A stretch of DNA of 64,000 bases. It comes from Candidatus Dichloromethanomonas elyunquensis (lineage in GTDB: Bacteria > Bacillota > Desulfitobacteriia > Desulfitobacteriales > Syntrophobotulaceae). The translations under genes and the position numbers were made by a program. Position 1 is the first letter of the stretch. Every line of letters starts with the position of its first letter. The notes below the pieces were generated by a model that saw only the letters and a program-made list of their open reading frames with translations, was not told the origin of the DNA and made no database searches. The stretch is from positions 143,044 through 207,043 of the forward strand of contig LNDB01000001.1 in NCBI GenBank assembly GCA_001515265.1, written 5' to 3'. This document shows, piece after piece, positions 25,398-34,153 of the stretch.

Positions 25398-25910
25398 TCA
25401 CCGATGTTCATACTTTGGCTTTTGGAATAAAAAGCCGCTGGTAAAGGACCTGTGAATGAATGGATAAGTCAAAGGGACCAGGAGGCAATTGTAAAAGGAT
25501 ATCCCCAAAATAATATTTAAGGCATCACCGAAAAACCAGTTCAGGCCGGAGGTAGCAGCAAACAGCATAATCAAGGTTTGTCCTAATATGGAGACGATTA
25601 ACACGAGCACCATCGTGAGGGGGATGTTCTCCCGATACCATCTCTGTTGGAGAAAACCTATCAGTAAGGCTGCTGCGGCTAAACTAATTGCATTTAAACC
25701 AATATATCTGCCTAGATAAAAATCTTCAATCAGCCCAAAACTGAAACCGTAGGCAATTGCCCGGACCGGACGGTGGTGAAGTGCGATATATATGACCCAC
25801 AGCATGACTAAATCGGGTTTTATACCCCCCCATGACCAATATTGGAATAAAGTCCCCGGAAGGGTCAGACAGAGCATAAAGATGATCAACATGATAACAT
25901 AGCGTTTCAT
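25398..25910 (-). CDS. mreD: MreD rod-shape membrane protein
   Basis: A 170-aa multi-helix membrane component of the elongasome, poorly conserved in sequence. It shows five or so hydrophobic segments, the family-type GFSFGLIEDFYLGRYIGLNAISL loop, and a position directly after mreC with a 4-bp overlap. Confidence 0.92.
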   Translation of the reverse strand: MKRYVIMLIIFMLCLTLPGTLFQYWSWGGIKPDLVMLWVIYIALHHRPVRAIAYGFSFGLIEDFYLGRYIGLNAISLAAAALLIGFLQQRWYRENIPLTMVLVLIVSILGQTLIMLFAATSGLNWFFGDALNIILGISFYNCLLVPLTYPFIHRSFTSGFLFQKPKYEHR

Positions 25911-26776
25911 CTGCTCCCTCCCGGAACATCCAGGATATAGACTTCCTCCAGGGAATCAAAATTAACAATAGGTTCAATATTTGCCGTTTTTAACAGCCCG
26001 GTAGGGTCCACCCTTACTCCGGTAACCACACCAATAGGAATATCCTTGGGGAAAACCCCTCCGAAGCCGGAAGTGAACACCAAATCGCCAGAATTCACTT
26101 CGTCTTCTTGTTTGAACTCCATTTCTAAACTTCCGGTGGCATTTAGCCTTGAACCTTTCTTATATGTCCCTTTTAAAATCCCGAAAACCGCGTTTCCTAG
26201 ATTATCCCGGACCAGCGCACCAACCTGTCCTTCCCCGTCCAGGATCAGCAGAATATCGGAAGTTGCAGAAGAAGCAGCCACAACCTTGCCGACTAAACCG
26301 AGATTGGCGATTACCGGGTCATCCGCCTTGACTCCGTCCTTGCTTCCCTTATTAACGGTTATCGTTTGATACCAGGCAGTCGGATTACGGTTCACAATCG
26401 TTGCCCCTATCTTTTCATATTTTTCCAGCGTGGGGCTTTGAAAAACGTCTTTATCCAGTTCCTGATATCTTAAAGCGGCTAAAACCTGCTGCTTCAGCTG
26501 AAGATTATCTCCTTTAAGCTGTTCAACCTGTTTCCGCAATTCTTCGTTTTCCGCTTTTACCGTACGAAAACTAAAAATGGCCCGGACATTATCCTTGATT
26601 CCATCCCCAATAGACCAGATCGTTCTTTCTACCGGGGACAGAATTCTATCCAGAGCTTTCCCGACAGGGTTGGGAAAATCGCTGCCTAATCCTGTCAAAC
26701 GAATAGACGTAAGCGTAATCAGGATCACAGCGAATACCAGGACAGCAATCCCCATGGGATTGATCTTTTTCCCCAC
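25907..26776 (-). CDS. mreC: MreC rod-shape-determining protein
   Basis: A bitopic scaffold linking MreB to peptidoglycan synthases. One membrane helix (GIAVLVFAVILITLTSI) is followed by a coiled coil (about 75-105, VKAENEELRKQVEQLKGDNLQLKQQV) and two beta-barrel domains (IVNRNPTAWYQTITVNKGSKDGV, LGLVGKVVAAS, GDLVFTSGFGGVFPKDIPIG). The length of 289 aa is standard. Confidence 0.96.
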   Translation of the reverse strand: MGKKINPMGIAVLVFAVILITLTSIRLTGLGSDFPNPVGKALDRILSPVERTIWSIGDGIKDNVRAIFSFRTVKAENEELRKQVEQLKGDNLQLKQQVLAALRYQELDKDVFQSPTLEKYEKIGATIVNRNPTAWYQTITVNKGSKDGVKADDPVIANLGLVGKVVAASSATSDILLILDGEGQVGALVRDNLGNAVFGILKGTYKKGSRLNATGSLEMEFKQEDEVNSGDLVFTSGFGGVFPKDIPIGVVTGVRVDPTGLLKTANIEPIVNFDSLEEVYILDVPGGSR

Positions 26777-26795
26777 CTATTTCTCCTCCCGCTTC

Positions 26796-27812
26796 TTAAT
26801 TCTTCTGCAAAGAGGCAATCTTCCGTAATATCTCGTCATCCTCCAAAACTTTGCCGGTACCGAGAGCAACGCAGGACAGAGCGTCTTCAGCCAAATGAAC
26901 AGGAATACCGGTTTGATCAGAAATCAATCTATCCAAATTTCTTAAGAGGGATCCGCCTCCGGCCATAATGATACCCCGGTCCATTATATCTGCCGCCAGT
27001 TCAGGAGGAGTTTTTTCCAAACAAGTTTTGACAGCCTCGACAATCGCCGTTACCGGTTCACTGAGGGCATCGACAATTTCTTCGGAAGTAATCTCCACAT
27101 TCTTGGGCAGCCCCGTTAAAAGGTCTCTTCCTTTTATGACATAAACTTCACCTTTAGGAGGCAGATAAGCTGCGCCGATTTCCTTCTTGATGGTTTCGGC
27201 AGACTGATAACCTACAGATAAATTATAGGTTTTTTTGATATAAGCAATAATCGCTTCATCCATTTCATCCCCGGCTACCCGGATAGAACCAGCCGTAACG
27301 ATACCGCCCATGGAAATGACAGCTACTTCTGTCGTTCCTCCGCCGATATCGACAATCATATTTCCGGTCGGTTCGCCTACAGGAAGCCCGGCCCCGATAG
27401 CCGCAGCCATCGGTTCTTCCATAATGATAGGATCTTTGGCACCTGCAGCCAGGGCAGCTTCTTTTACCGCTCTTTCTTCTACGGCTGTTACACCTGAGGG
27501 AACACAGATAACCACTCTGGGACGTGCAAACTGAAACTTGGAACCCAAGGCCCTGTTGATAAAATATTTCAGCATTTTTTGCGTGACGTTGAAATCGGAA
27601 ATTACACCGTCTTTTAGAGGACGAATAGCTACGATATTCCCGGGGGTCCTGCCGATCATCTCTTTGGCCCTGTCCCCGACAGCCAAAGGCTCATTTCTTT
27701 CTATATCCATCGCGACCACCGAAGGTTCACGAACAATAATCCCTTTTCCCTTCATATGTACAAGCGTATTGGCTGTTCCCAAATCAATTCCTAAATCCTT
27801 GGAAAAAAACAT
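26796..27812 (-). CDS. mreB: MreB actin-like cytoskeletal protein
   Basis: The bacterial actin homologue that directs lateral wall synthesis. Phosphate-1 motif [13 protein letters not shown], phosphate-2 motif [16 protein letters not shown], and adenosine motif [14 protein letters not shown] are all intact in 338 residues. It heads the mreB-mreC-mreD-mrdA run; a 110-bp gap separates it from radC, so a promoter may lie there. Confidence 0.98.
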   Translation of the reverse strand: MFFSKDLGIDLGTANTLVHMKGKGIIVREPSVVAMDIERNEPLAVGDRAKEMIGRTPGNIVAIRPLKDGVISDFNVTQKMLKYFINRALGSKFQFARPRVVICVPSGVTAVEERAVKEAALAAGAKDPIIMEEPMAAAIGAGLPVGEPTGNMIVDIGGGTTEVAVISMGGIVTAGSIRVAGDEMDEAIIAYIKKTYNLSVGYQSAETIKKEIGAAYLPPKGEVYVIKGRDLLTGLPKNVEITSEEIVDALSEPVTAIVEAVKTCLEKTPPELAADIMDRGIIMAGGGSLLRNLDRLISDQTGIPVHLAEDALSCVALGTGKVLEDDEILRKIASLQKN

Positions 27813-27922
27813 GGCAAAATTCTCCCTTCATCCTATCATATCCAAACTTTACTTAGTTTACCGCTTTAACCAATTTTCATGCTTTAAATGACCATTAATT
27901 TATATTTTTTACCAAACCTTGC

Positions 27923-28609
27923 TTAAATAACTCCTTGCTCCTTGAGACTTACAAACCTTTTATCCCCGATAATGACATGATCCAGAACATCAATACCCAG
28001 AATCTTTCCCCCTTCTGCCAGACGCCTCGTAATATCCACGTCTTCCTTGCTGGGAGCGGGGTCTCCGCTTGGGTGATTATGCAGAAGAATAATCGTGTTG
28101 GCATTTCGCCGGATTGCCTCTTTAAAGCACTCCCGGGGATGAACTACAGAAGAATTGAGTGACCCGATGGAAACAGGACTAATACCCAGGACGTTATTGC
28201 GGGTGCTTAAAAGCATAATTCTAAAATGCTCACGATCAAGACACCGCATTTCTTCCATCACCAAATCGGCAACATCCCCCGGAGAATTGATCACAGGTCT
28301 TGTAACCGGATCTGAACAGACACTCCGCTTCCCTAATTCCAAAGCGGCTTTTACTTGAGCGGCCTTGGCCGGACCTATCCCATGAATCTGTTCCAGTTCA
28401 TAAACAGAAAGTTTGGAAAGTCCTGTTAACCCTCCGGTATCTGCTAAAATCCTCTCCGCAAGTTCTAAAACGTTTTCTCCTTTAGACCCAATCCGGAGCA
28501 GAATGGCAAGAATTTCTTTGTTAGACAAAACCTCTGCCCCAAACTGGTGAAGACGCTCTCTCGGTTTCAGATCCTCAGAAAGATCTTTCAGCCGGCGGTA
28601 AACCATCAC
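27923..28609 (-). CDS. radC: RadC/YeeS-type JAMM-domain protein
   Basis: A 228-aa protein with an N-terminal UPF0758 helix-hairpin-helix region (YELEQIHGIGPAKAAQVKAALELGKR) and a C-terminal MPN/JAMM fold. The metal-binding motif reads LLHNHPSGDPAPSKEDVD, and CFKEAIRRNANTIIL is conserved. The historical DNA-repair name is not well supported; the biochemical role is unknown. The maf-radC-mreB order is the classical Firmicute order. Confidence 0.94.
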   Translation of the reverse strand: MMVYRRLKDLSEDLKPRERLHQFGAEVLSNKEILAILLRIGSKGENVLELAERILADTGGLTGLSKLSVYELEQIHGIGPAKAAQVKAALELGKRSVCSDPVTRPVINSPGDVADLVMEEMRCLDREHFRIMLLSTRNNVLGISPVSIGSLNSSVVHPRECFKEAIRRNANTIILLHNHPSGDPAPSKEDVDITRRLAEGGKILGIDVLDHVIIGDKRFVSLKEQGVI

Positions 28610-29230
28610 TTATCTCTCCTGCCGGAAATATTTATGGGTTGGGAAAATTCCTCTTTCTTTGAGCTTTGCTGATAAAAGTTCCATAGGCAAACCAATAACA
28701 TTTGTATATGAACCTTTAACCTCTGCGGCAAATTTTCCGGCCTCTCCCTGAATCCCATAAGCCGCCGCCTTATCCATAGGCTCCCCGGAAGCAATATAGT
28801 TGAGGATCTCCTGACTGTCTAAATTCCTGAACGATACGATAGTGACTTCCACATACGTCTTTACAGCTATACTTCGGCGATGATCCAGACCTGCCAAGGC
28901 GATCCCTGTCATGACCTTATGGGTCTTTCCGCTTAATCCCCGCAGCATCCGTTCTGCATCCGCATTATCGAATGGTTTGCCAAAAATTTGCTGATCCAAA
29001 ACAACGATAGTATCAGCGCTTAGAATCATGTCATAGATTGAACCGTCCTGATTCCGCCAGGCCTCGTATCCTGCAAATGCCTTGCGTCTGGCCAGTTCCT
29101 GAACTCCTGTCTCCGGAACAATTCCTTCTTCAAGTTCTTCGGACACCGGAGCATTGACCGAACCAAATTCGTAACCCCACTCCTGCAAAAGTTCTTTCCT
29201 GCGGGGAGAAGATGATGCCAAGACCAGCAT
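28610..29230 (-). CDS. maf: Maf-like nucleotide pyrophosphatase
   Basis: A house-cleaning pyrophosphatase of the Maf/Ham1 fold hydrolysing non-canonical or modified NTPs. The N-terminal signature VLASSSPRRKELLQEWG, ILSADTIVVLDQQIFGKP and GIQGEAGKFAAEVKGSYTNVIGLPM are present. The length is 206 aa. It is one base from radC. A TATAAT-like element lies about 40 bp upstream of its start, without a clear -35. Confidence 0.94.
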   Translation of the reverse strand: MLVLASSSPRRKELLQEWGYEFGSVNAPVSEELEEGIVPETGVQELARRKAFAGYEAWRNQDGSIYDMILSADTIVVLDQQIFGKPFDNADAERMLRGLSGKTHKVMTGIALAGLDHRRSIAVKTYVEVTIVSFRNLDSQEILNYIASGEPMDKAAAYGIQGEAGKFAAEVKGSYTNVIGLPMELLSAKLKERGIFPTHKYFRQER

Positions 29231-29472
29231 ACCCTATCACTCCAGATGTTGCTTTAGTATCAAATTATAACAAGCCAGGGCTTTTATCCCCGGCTAGCGT
29301 AATCCTTGCTTCAGTTTAGCATCTTGGATTTTCTTTTGCAAGATACGATGAATACAGCACTCATCTCCTCAGCGAGTCTTGATTTTTTCTGCATTTCCCG
29401 TTAATCCCTGTCATTTCTTACAACGCATATTAGTTTCGACATAATTAATATGAATTCCTTTAGATAAATCAA

Positions 29473-31092
29473 TTATTTATTTAATTCTTTTGTTGTTAAT
29501 TTTCCCCGGTCACTGAGAATTACAAGATGCAATGCCTCTAAAAGAGCTTTGGCGCTGGCCCGGAGAATATTGCTGGAGACTCCTATCGTTCCCCATGTAT
29601 GAAGACCATGCCGGGTCTCGACAATAACCCGGACAAACGCGCCGGTTCCTCTTGATCCGTCTAATACCCTGACTTTGTAATCCACAAGCTCGCTCTCGTC
29701 AATCGCAGGAAAAAAAGCACTCAATGTCCGTCTCAATGCCCTGTCTAGGGCATGAACAGGCCCATCGCCCTCAGCTGCAAGATGTACGAATTTATCCCCG
29801 ACCTTAATCTTTATCACAGCTACCGAATCCAGTTCTTCCCTTAGCGGGTCACTCCAGACATGATAGTCCTCAAGGCTGAAAGGCGGTTCATATTCACCTA
29901 AAATATCCATAATGAGAAGATCAAGGCTCCCTTCGGCCGTTTCGTATTGCAAGCCTTCATTTTCTGCCTTTTTAATTCTATCCATAGCTTCTTCGACCAG
30001 GGGATCATCTTTTTTAATTTCCGGTCTAAAACGGCGCATCCGCTCACAGATGTTGGCTTTTCCCGATTGATCTGAGACAAGAATGCGTCGTTCGTTGCCG
30101 ACCAGGGACGGTTCGATATGCTCAAAAGTTTTATTATTTTTCAATACAGCATCGACATGCATGCCCGCTTTATGAGCAAAAGCACTCTTTCCGACAAACG
30201 GTTGTTTTTCGTCAAAAGGATAGTTGACAAGATCAGCAACGTAACGGCTTAAATGGGTTAGTTTTTGGAGAACACCCTGCGGAAGAAGATCGTACCCAAG
30301 TTTAATTTGCAGCCAAGGAATCAGTGTACTCAAATTAGCATTTCCGCAGCGTTCTCCAAACCCGTTCCAGCTTCCTTGTATCTGATTGGCTCCTGCTTCA
30401 ACAGCGGCAAGAGTATTGGCTACCGCAAGCCCACCGTCATTATGGGTGTGAATACCTAAGATTGGAGGCTTGAAATGTTTCGAAACCGCCTCCACACCCT
30501 TGGTTATTTCTTTGGGATATGCTCCCCCGTTGGTATCACAAAGAATAAGTCCTTTGGCTCCGCCTTCCAGAGCGGCTTTCAGACAGCTCAGGGCAAAATC
30601 CGGATTATCCAGCCAACCGTCAAAAAAATGCTCGGCGTCAAAGAATACCTCCCTACCCGCATTCACCAAAAAGCCGACTGATTCCCGGATAATTCTTAGG
30701 TTCTCACGCTTATCCGTACGCAAAACATCCCCGACATGCAATTCCCATGTCTTCCCGAAGATGGTTAAGGTATCGGCTCCTGAAGATAGAAGCCGGGCCA
30801 GGATCTCACTTTTCTCCGGAGACTCGTTCACCCGGCATGTACTGCCAAAAGCAGCAATGCGTGTTGTTAGGGAAATGTCCTTTTGATTTGAAGTCTTACT
30901 TAGAGAAACCTGGCGAAAAAACTCATCATCTTTGGGATTCGATCCGGGCCAACCTGCCTCAATATAATGAATACCCGTTTCTGTGATTTTTTGCAAATAA
31001 ACCAGTTTATCTTTTACAGAGAAATGAACCCCTTCTCCCTGTGCCCCATCTCTTAATGTCGTATCGTAGATGCTGATTTTCGAGTCTGCCAT
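29473..31092 (-). CDS. cimA: (R)-citramalate synthase
   Basis: Condenses pyruvate and acetyl-CoA to citramalate, the first step of the threonine-independent isoleucine route. It belongs to the LeuA/isopropylmalate-synthase superfamily. The TIM-barrel signatures are YDTTLRDGAQGEGVHFS, YIEAGWPGSNPKD and GIHTHNDGGLAVANTLAAVEAGA. The C-terminal LeuA dimer/regulatory domain (about 420-539, VKVGDKFVHLAAEGDGPVHALD) is intact. The length of 539 aa and the EGVHFS motif point to the CimA/TIGR00977 class rather than LeuA. GGAGGGG precedes the ATG. No T-box or leader peptide is visible upstream. Confidence 0.93.
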   Translation of the reverse strand: MADSKISIYDTTLRDGAQGEGVHFSVKDKLVYLQKITETGIHYIEAGWPGSNPKDDEFFRQVSLSKTSNQKDISLTTRIAAFGSTCRVNESPEKSEILARLLSSGADTLTIFGKTWELHVGDVLRTDKRENLRIIRESVGFLVNAGREVFFDAEHFFDGWLDNPDFALSCLKAALEGGAKGLILCDTNGGAYPKEITKGVEAVSKHFKPPILGIHTHNDGGLAVANTLAAVEAGANQIQGSWNGFGERCGNANLSTLIPWLQIKLGYDLLPQGVLQKLTHLSRYVADLVNYPFDEKQPFVGKSAFAHKAGMHVDAVLKNNKTFEHIEPSLVGNERRILVSDQSGKANICERMRRFRPEIKKDDPLVEEAMDRIKKAENEGLQYETAEGSLDLLIMDILGEYEPPFSLEDYHVWSDPLREELDSVAVIKIKVGDKFVHLAAEGDGPVHALDRALRRTLSAFFPAIDESELVDYKVRVLDGSRGTGAFVRVIVETRHGLHTWGTIGVSSNILRASAKALLEALHLVILSDRGKLTTKELNK

Positions 31093-31184
31093 TTTTACCC
31101 CTCCAATGATAAAACACGGTATTTAAAGAAGTTTGATTTTACTTATTTTATTTATTTTACAGATAATCGTTGCAGAAATAAAGC

Positions 31185-31217
31185 AAAAATTAAAACCACC
31201 CCAAAACGGTGGTTTCA
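31185..31217 (-). terminator. Terminator after rex
   Basis: AAACCACC and GGTGGTTT arms with a short loop, followed by TAATTTTTG on the minus strand, 25 bp past the rex stop. Confidence 0.8.
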
Positions 31218-31242
31218 TGGACCGTATAAAATTATCATCGGA

Positions 31243-31875
31243 TTAAGCCATTTTAGCGCCAAGATTAAAGGTAAGGACCTCCAGGTTAACGGAAAGGTCT
31301 ACATTTCTAAGTTCTACCTCAGGGGGAACATTAAGGACAACCGGTGCAAAATTCAATATCGCTTTAATGCCGCACCTGACTAACATATCTGCGATCACCT
31401 GAGCGGAGGCAGCAGGAACAGTTATCGCACCTATTTGCGTCTGCCTTTGGGAAACCACTTCCTCAATCTGATCTACAGACATCACTTCTACCCCGTCAAT
31501 CAACATGCCGATTTTCTGAGGGTCATTGTCGAAAATACTGGTAATGGCAAAACCCCTGTCTTTAAATCCCTTATAGGTACTTAGCGCTAAACCAAGGTTG
31601 CCTAATCCTACTAAGCACATGCTCCATTCATTGCTTAGTCCTAAGATTCTCAAGACGTTCCGATGAAGATCCTTTACATTGTATCCGACACCCCTTATGC
31701 CAAATTCCCCAAAATAAGCCAGGTCTTTCCGTACTTGAGCAGGACTGACTCCCACGCCTTCCGCAATATCCCCTGAGGAGATCGTTATGATTCCTTTACG
31801 ATCAATTTCCGTCAAATAACGGGAATAAACGGAAAGACGCATGATGGTTGCTTCAGGTATCTTTAAGGTTTTCAA
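31243..31875 (-). CDS. rex: Rex redox-sensing transcriptional repressor
   Basis: A dimeric repressor that releases DNA when NADH binds, tuning fermentation and respiration genes to redox state. An N-terminal winged helix (IPEATIMRLSVYSRYL...GVSPAQVRKDLAYFGEFGIRGVGY) is followed by a Rossmann domain with GLGNLGLAL. The ORF track adds 29 codons; the TTG at 31875, six nt after GGGGGG, gives 210 aa, the usual length, and starts MKTLKIPEATI. It stands alone with its own terminator. Confidence 0.95.
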   Translation of the reverse strand: MKTLKIPEATIMRLSVYSRYLTEIDRKGIITISSGDIAEGVGVSPAQVRKDLAYFGEFGIRGVGYNVKDLHRNVLRILGLSNEWSMCLVGLGNLGLALSTYKGFKDRGFAITSIFDNDPQKIGMLIDGVEVMSVDQIEEVVSQRQTQIGAITVPAASAQVIADMLVRCGIKAILNFAPVVLNVPPEVELRNVDLSVNLEVLTFNLGAKMA

Positions 31876-32015
31876 ATAAATCCCCCCATTTCGCAAATGT
31901 TCAGTGATGTCGATTGATAGGTTAATTATATCACTACCGAAAGAATATGCAATTCTACACAAGAAAATACAGGATTTGAGGTACGATTGGCATGAATAAG
32001 CTTCCGGATCTGTTC

Positions 32016-32723
32016 TTATTTGCTAATATTAATATATTTTGTCGTAATTGATTTGTACTCGGCATATAATCCGAGTAAGTCCCGCCGATCAAGATTGTCG
32101 GATTCTTTATTTGGAAATTCTCTGAACAGAATTTCTTGAAGCATTGCCTTCAAATTTTGAAAATCTTGGGGACATTGACCTGCAAAATAAGATTGAACAT
32201 CACCAGCCTGTTCCTGTTTGACTTGATCTCTTTCCGCCCCATTAAGTATGGAATTTGCAATCATTAACAAGGATGTGATTTTTCCAATATTATTCCCGCT
32301 GACTTTATAATGCAAAGCCGGGAAAGTTTCCTCCTTTATCCAGGTTTGGATGCCCTCTTGAGCGAGAATATTTCCTTGTCTGACCGCTTCCTCTTTGTTG
32401 TTAAAGACGCCAAGAGCTACCGTATAAGGCTCTTCTTTAATTATTTCTGCCTTCCGGCCTTCAAGTTTCAGCGAGCTGACCAGAATATCCGCCTTTTTTT
32501 TGTCTTTATAAACCCCTATCTGGCATGTCCAGAAGTCAACCTTCGGCAAATTTAGGATGACACTGCCGCTTTGATCAGCTTTGGCCTTTGTTTCAGACGT
32601 TCCAGCAGAGACCATTCCCAAAAATATTTTACCGAGATTCCAAGTGAACCAAGAGATACAGCTTATTCCTAGTATTACCATGATAATAGTAATCAAAACT
32701 TTCAGTACTTTAAATTTTTTCAT
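32016..32723 (-). CDS. Membrane-anchored SPOR-domain protein
   Basis: A 235-aa protein with one N-terminal membrane helix (VLITIIMVILGISCISWFTW) and a SPOR-like repeat region at about 65-135 (FWTCQIGVYKDKKKADILVSSLKLEGRKAEI, PYTVALGVFNNKEEAVRQGNILAQEG). SPOR domains bind denuded peptidoglycan glycan strands at septa. The C-terminal 95 residues are helical and unrecognised. The ATG at 32723, after GAAGGGG, is preferred to the ORF-track start. A role in division or sporulation septa is inferred. Confidence 0.85.
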   Translation of the reverse strand: MKKFKVLKVLITIIMVILGISCISWFTWNLGKIFLGMVSAGTSETKAKADQSGSVILNLPKVDFWTCQIGVYKDKKKADILVSSLKLEGRKAEIIKEEPYTVALGVFNNKEEAVRQGNILAQEGIQTWIKEETFPALHYKVSGNNIGKITSLLMIANSILNGAERDQVKQEQAGDVQSYFAGQCPQDFQNLKAMLQEILFREFPNKESDNLDRRDLLGLYAEYKSITTKYINISK

Positions 32724-32775
32724 AAAAACCCCTTCTTCTGCCCTTATGATCAAGCATATGAGGGGTTGGAAAAAT

Positions 32776-34131
32776 TTAGTACTTTTGCTGCAAATACTTC
32801 CTTACCTCGGAAATCATATAAAGTGAACCGGTGACACAAAGCAAGTCATCCGTTTCCATCATTCTTATCCCTTCTTTAACGGCCTGTGCTGGGTCCTCAA
32901 TTACATGAATCTTGGAAGAGTCAAGATATTTCTCTGCAAGACCTGCAATTGCCTTCCAATCCCCGGCACGAGGTGAATCCGGCTTTGTGATAATTATCTC
33001 ATCCGCTAAGGGCGCGATAAGCTGAATTATTTTGCCGACCTCCTTATCCCGGAGGATCCCGATACAGAGTAAAAGCCGCTTCCGTTGAAAAGGACCTCCT
33101 GCATATTCTTGGAGCGCCCGGACAAGCGTTTTCATTCCGTCAACATTATGGGCCCCGTCAAGAAGGATTTTAGGCCTTTGGGAAATCATCTCCAATCTTC
33201 CGGGCCATTGAACAGTGATCAGCCCTTGACGGACGGCCTTCTCTTCTATGTTTATTTTAAAAAGTTCCGCCAGCATCTCACAAACGGCCAAAGCAGCTGA
33301 CGCATTGATAAATTGGTGGTCCCCGTATAGTGATAGTCTTAACCCGAAATAATGATATTTCAGCCCATGGTAGTGAAAAGAATTTTGCTTGCCTTCATCT
33401 TTCTCCCACCGGACCTCATTTCCAACCTGAATTAATGCAGACTTTTTTTTCTCTGTATGATGCTGAATGATTTGGAGGGACTCCGGGTTGTCTACAGAGG
33501 TTATAACAGGTACCCCTTCTTTAATAATACCCGCTTTCACTTCGGTGATCTCTGGCAAAGACTCTCCCAAATAATCCATGTGATCCATACTAATGCTCGT
33601 CAGAACCGAGATAACCGGGGTTACTACATTTGTGGAGTCAATCTCTCCACCCAGCCCCACTTCGAGCAAAACGAAATCGGGCTGTTTTTCGGCAAAATAC
33701 CAAAGAGCCAGCGCAGTACTCACCTCGAACTCCGTAGGATGCTCAATTCCTTCGGCAGCCATCTCTTCCAAGATAGGCCTCATCTTTGCTATTCCTCTTG
33801 TGATATCTTGACAAGAGATCAACTCATCATTGATCCGTATCCTTTCCCGGTAATCATGAAGATGCGGAGAAATAAACATCCCGGCGCGATAACCGGCTTG
33901 TTTGAGTACAGACTGAAGAATAGCTGTAGTAGATCCCTTGCCATTCGTTCCGCCAATATGAACTATTTTCAGACCTTGATGGGGATTACCCAGTCTCTGC
34001 AGTAAAGACCTGATCCTGTGAAGACCCAGGTTAATCCCGAATTTGGTAAGATTCTTGATGAAATCCATTGCCTCAAGATCAGCCATCTCAACCGGACCAA
34101 CCTGTCTTTTCTCCAAATCGTGGCCCTTCAT
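32776..34131 (-). CDS. folC: Folylpolyglutamate synthase / dihydrofolate synthase
   Basis: A Mur-ligase-family enzyme adding glutamate to dihydropteroate or folates. GTNGKGSTTAILQSVLKQAGYRAGMFISPHLHDYRERI is the ATP/folate-binding start. Also seen: LLEVGLGGEIDSTNV, SMDHMDYLG and ILLDGAHNVDGM. The length is 451 aa. It follows valS by 22 bp, as in many Firmicutes, and would be cotranscribed under the valS T-box. Confidence 0.95.
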   Translation of the reverse strand: MKGHDLEKRQVGPVEMADLEAMDFIKNLTKFGINLGLHRIRSLLQRLGNPHQGLKIVHIGGTNGKGSTTAILQSVLKQAGYRAGMFISPHLHDYRERIRINDELISCQDITRGIAKMRPILEEMAAEGIEHPTEFEVSTALALWYFAEKQPDFVLLEVGLGGEIDSTNVVTPVISVLTSISMDHMDYLGESLPEITEVKAGIIKEGVPVITSVDNPESLQIIQHHTEKKKSALIQVGNEVRWEKDEGKQNSFHYHGLKYHYFGLRLSLYGDHQFINASAALAVCEMLAELFKINIEEKAVRQGLITVQWPGRLEMISQRPKILLDGAHNVDGMKTLVRALQEYAGGPFQRKRLLLCIGILRDKEVGKIIQLIAPLADEIIITKPDSPRAGDWKAIAGLAEKYLDSSKIHVIEDPAQAVKEGIRMMETDDLLCVTGSLYMISEVRKYLQQKY

Positions 34132-34153
34132 AAATTCCTCCTATTGTGGCCTT

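Noticed and set aside
31093-31242. Possible leucine/isoleucine T-box or leader peptide upstream of cimA
   Set aside because: No T-box core or codon-rich leader ORF was found; the only structure is the rex terminator.
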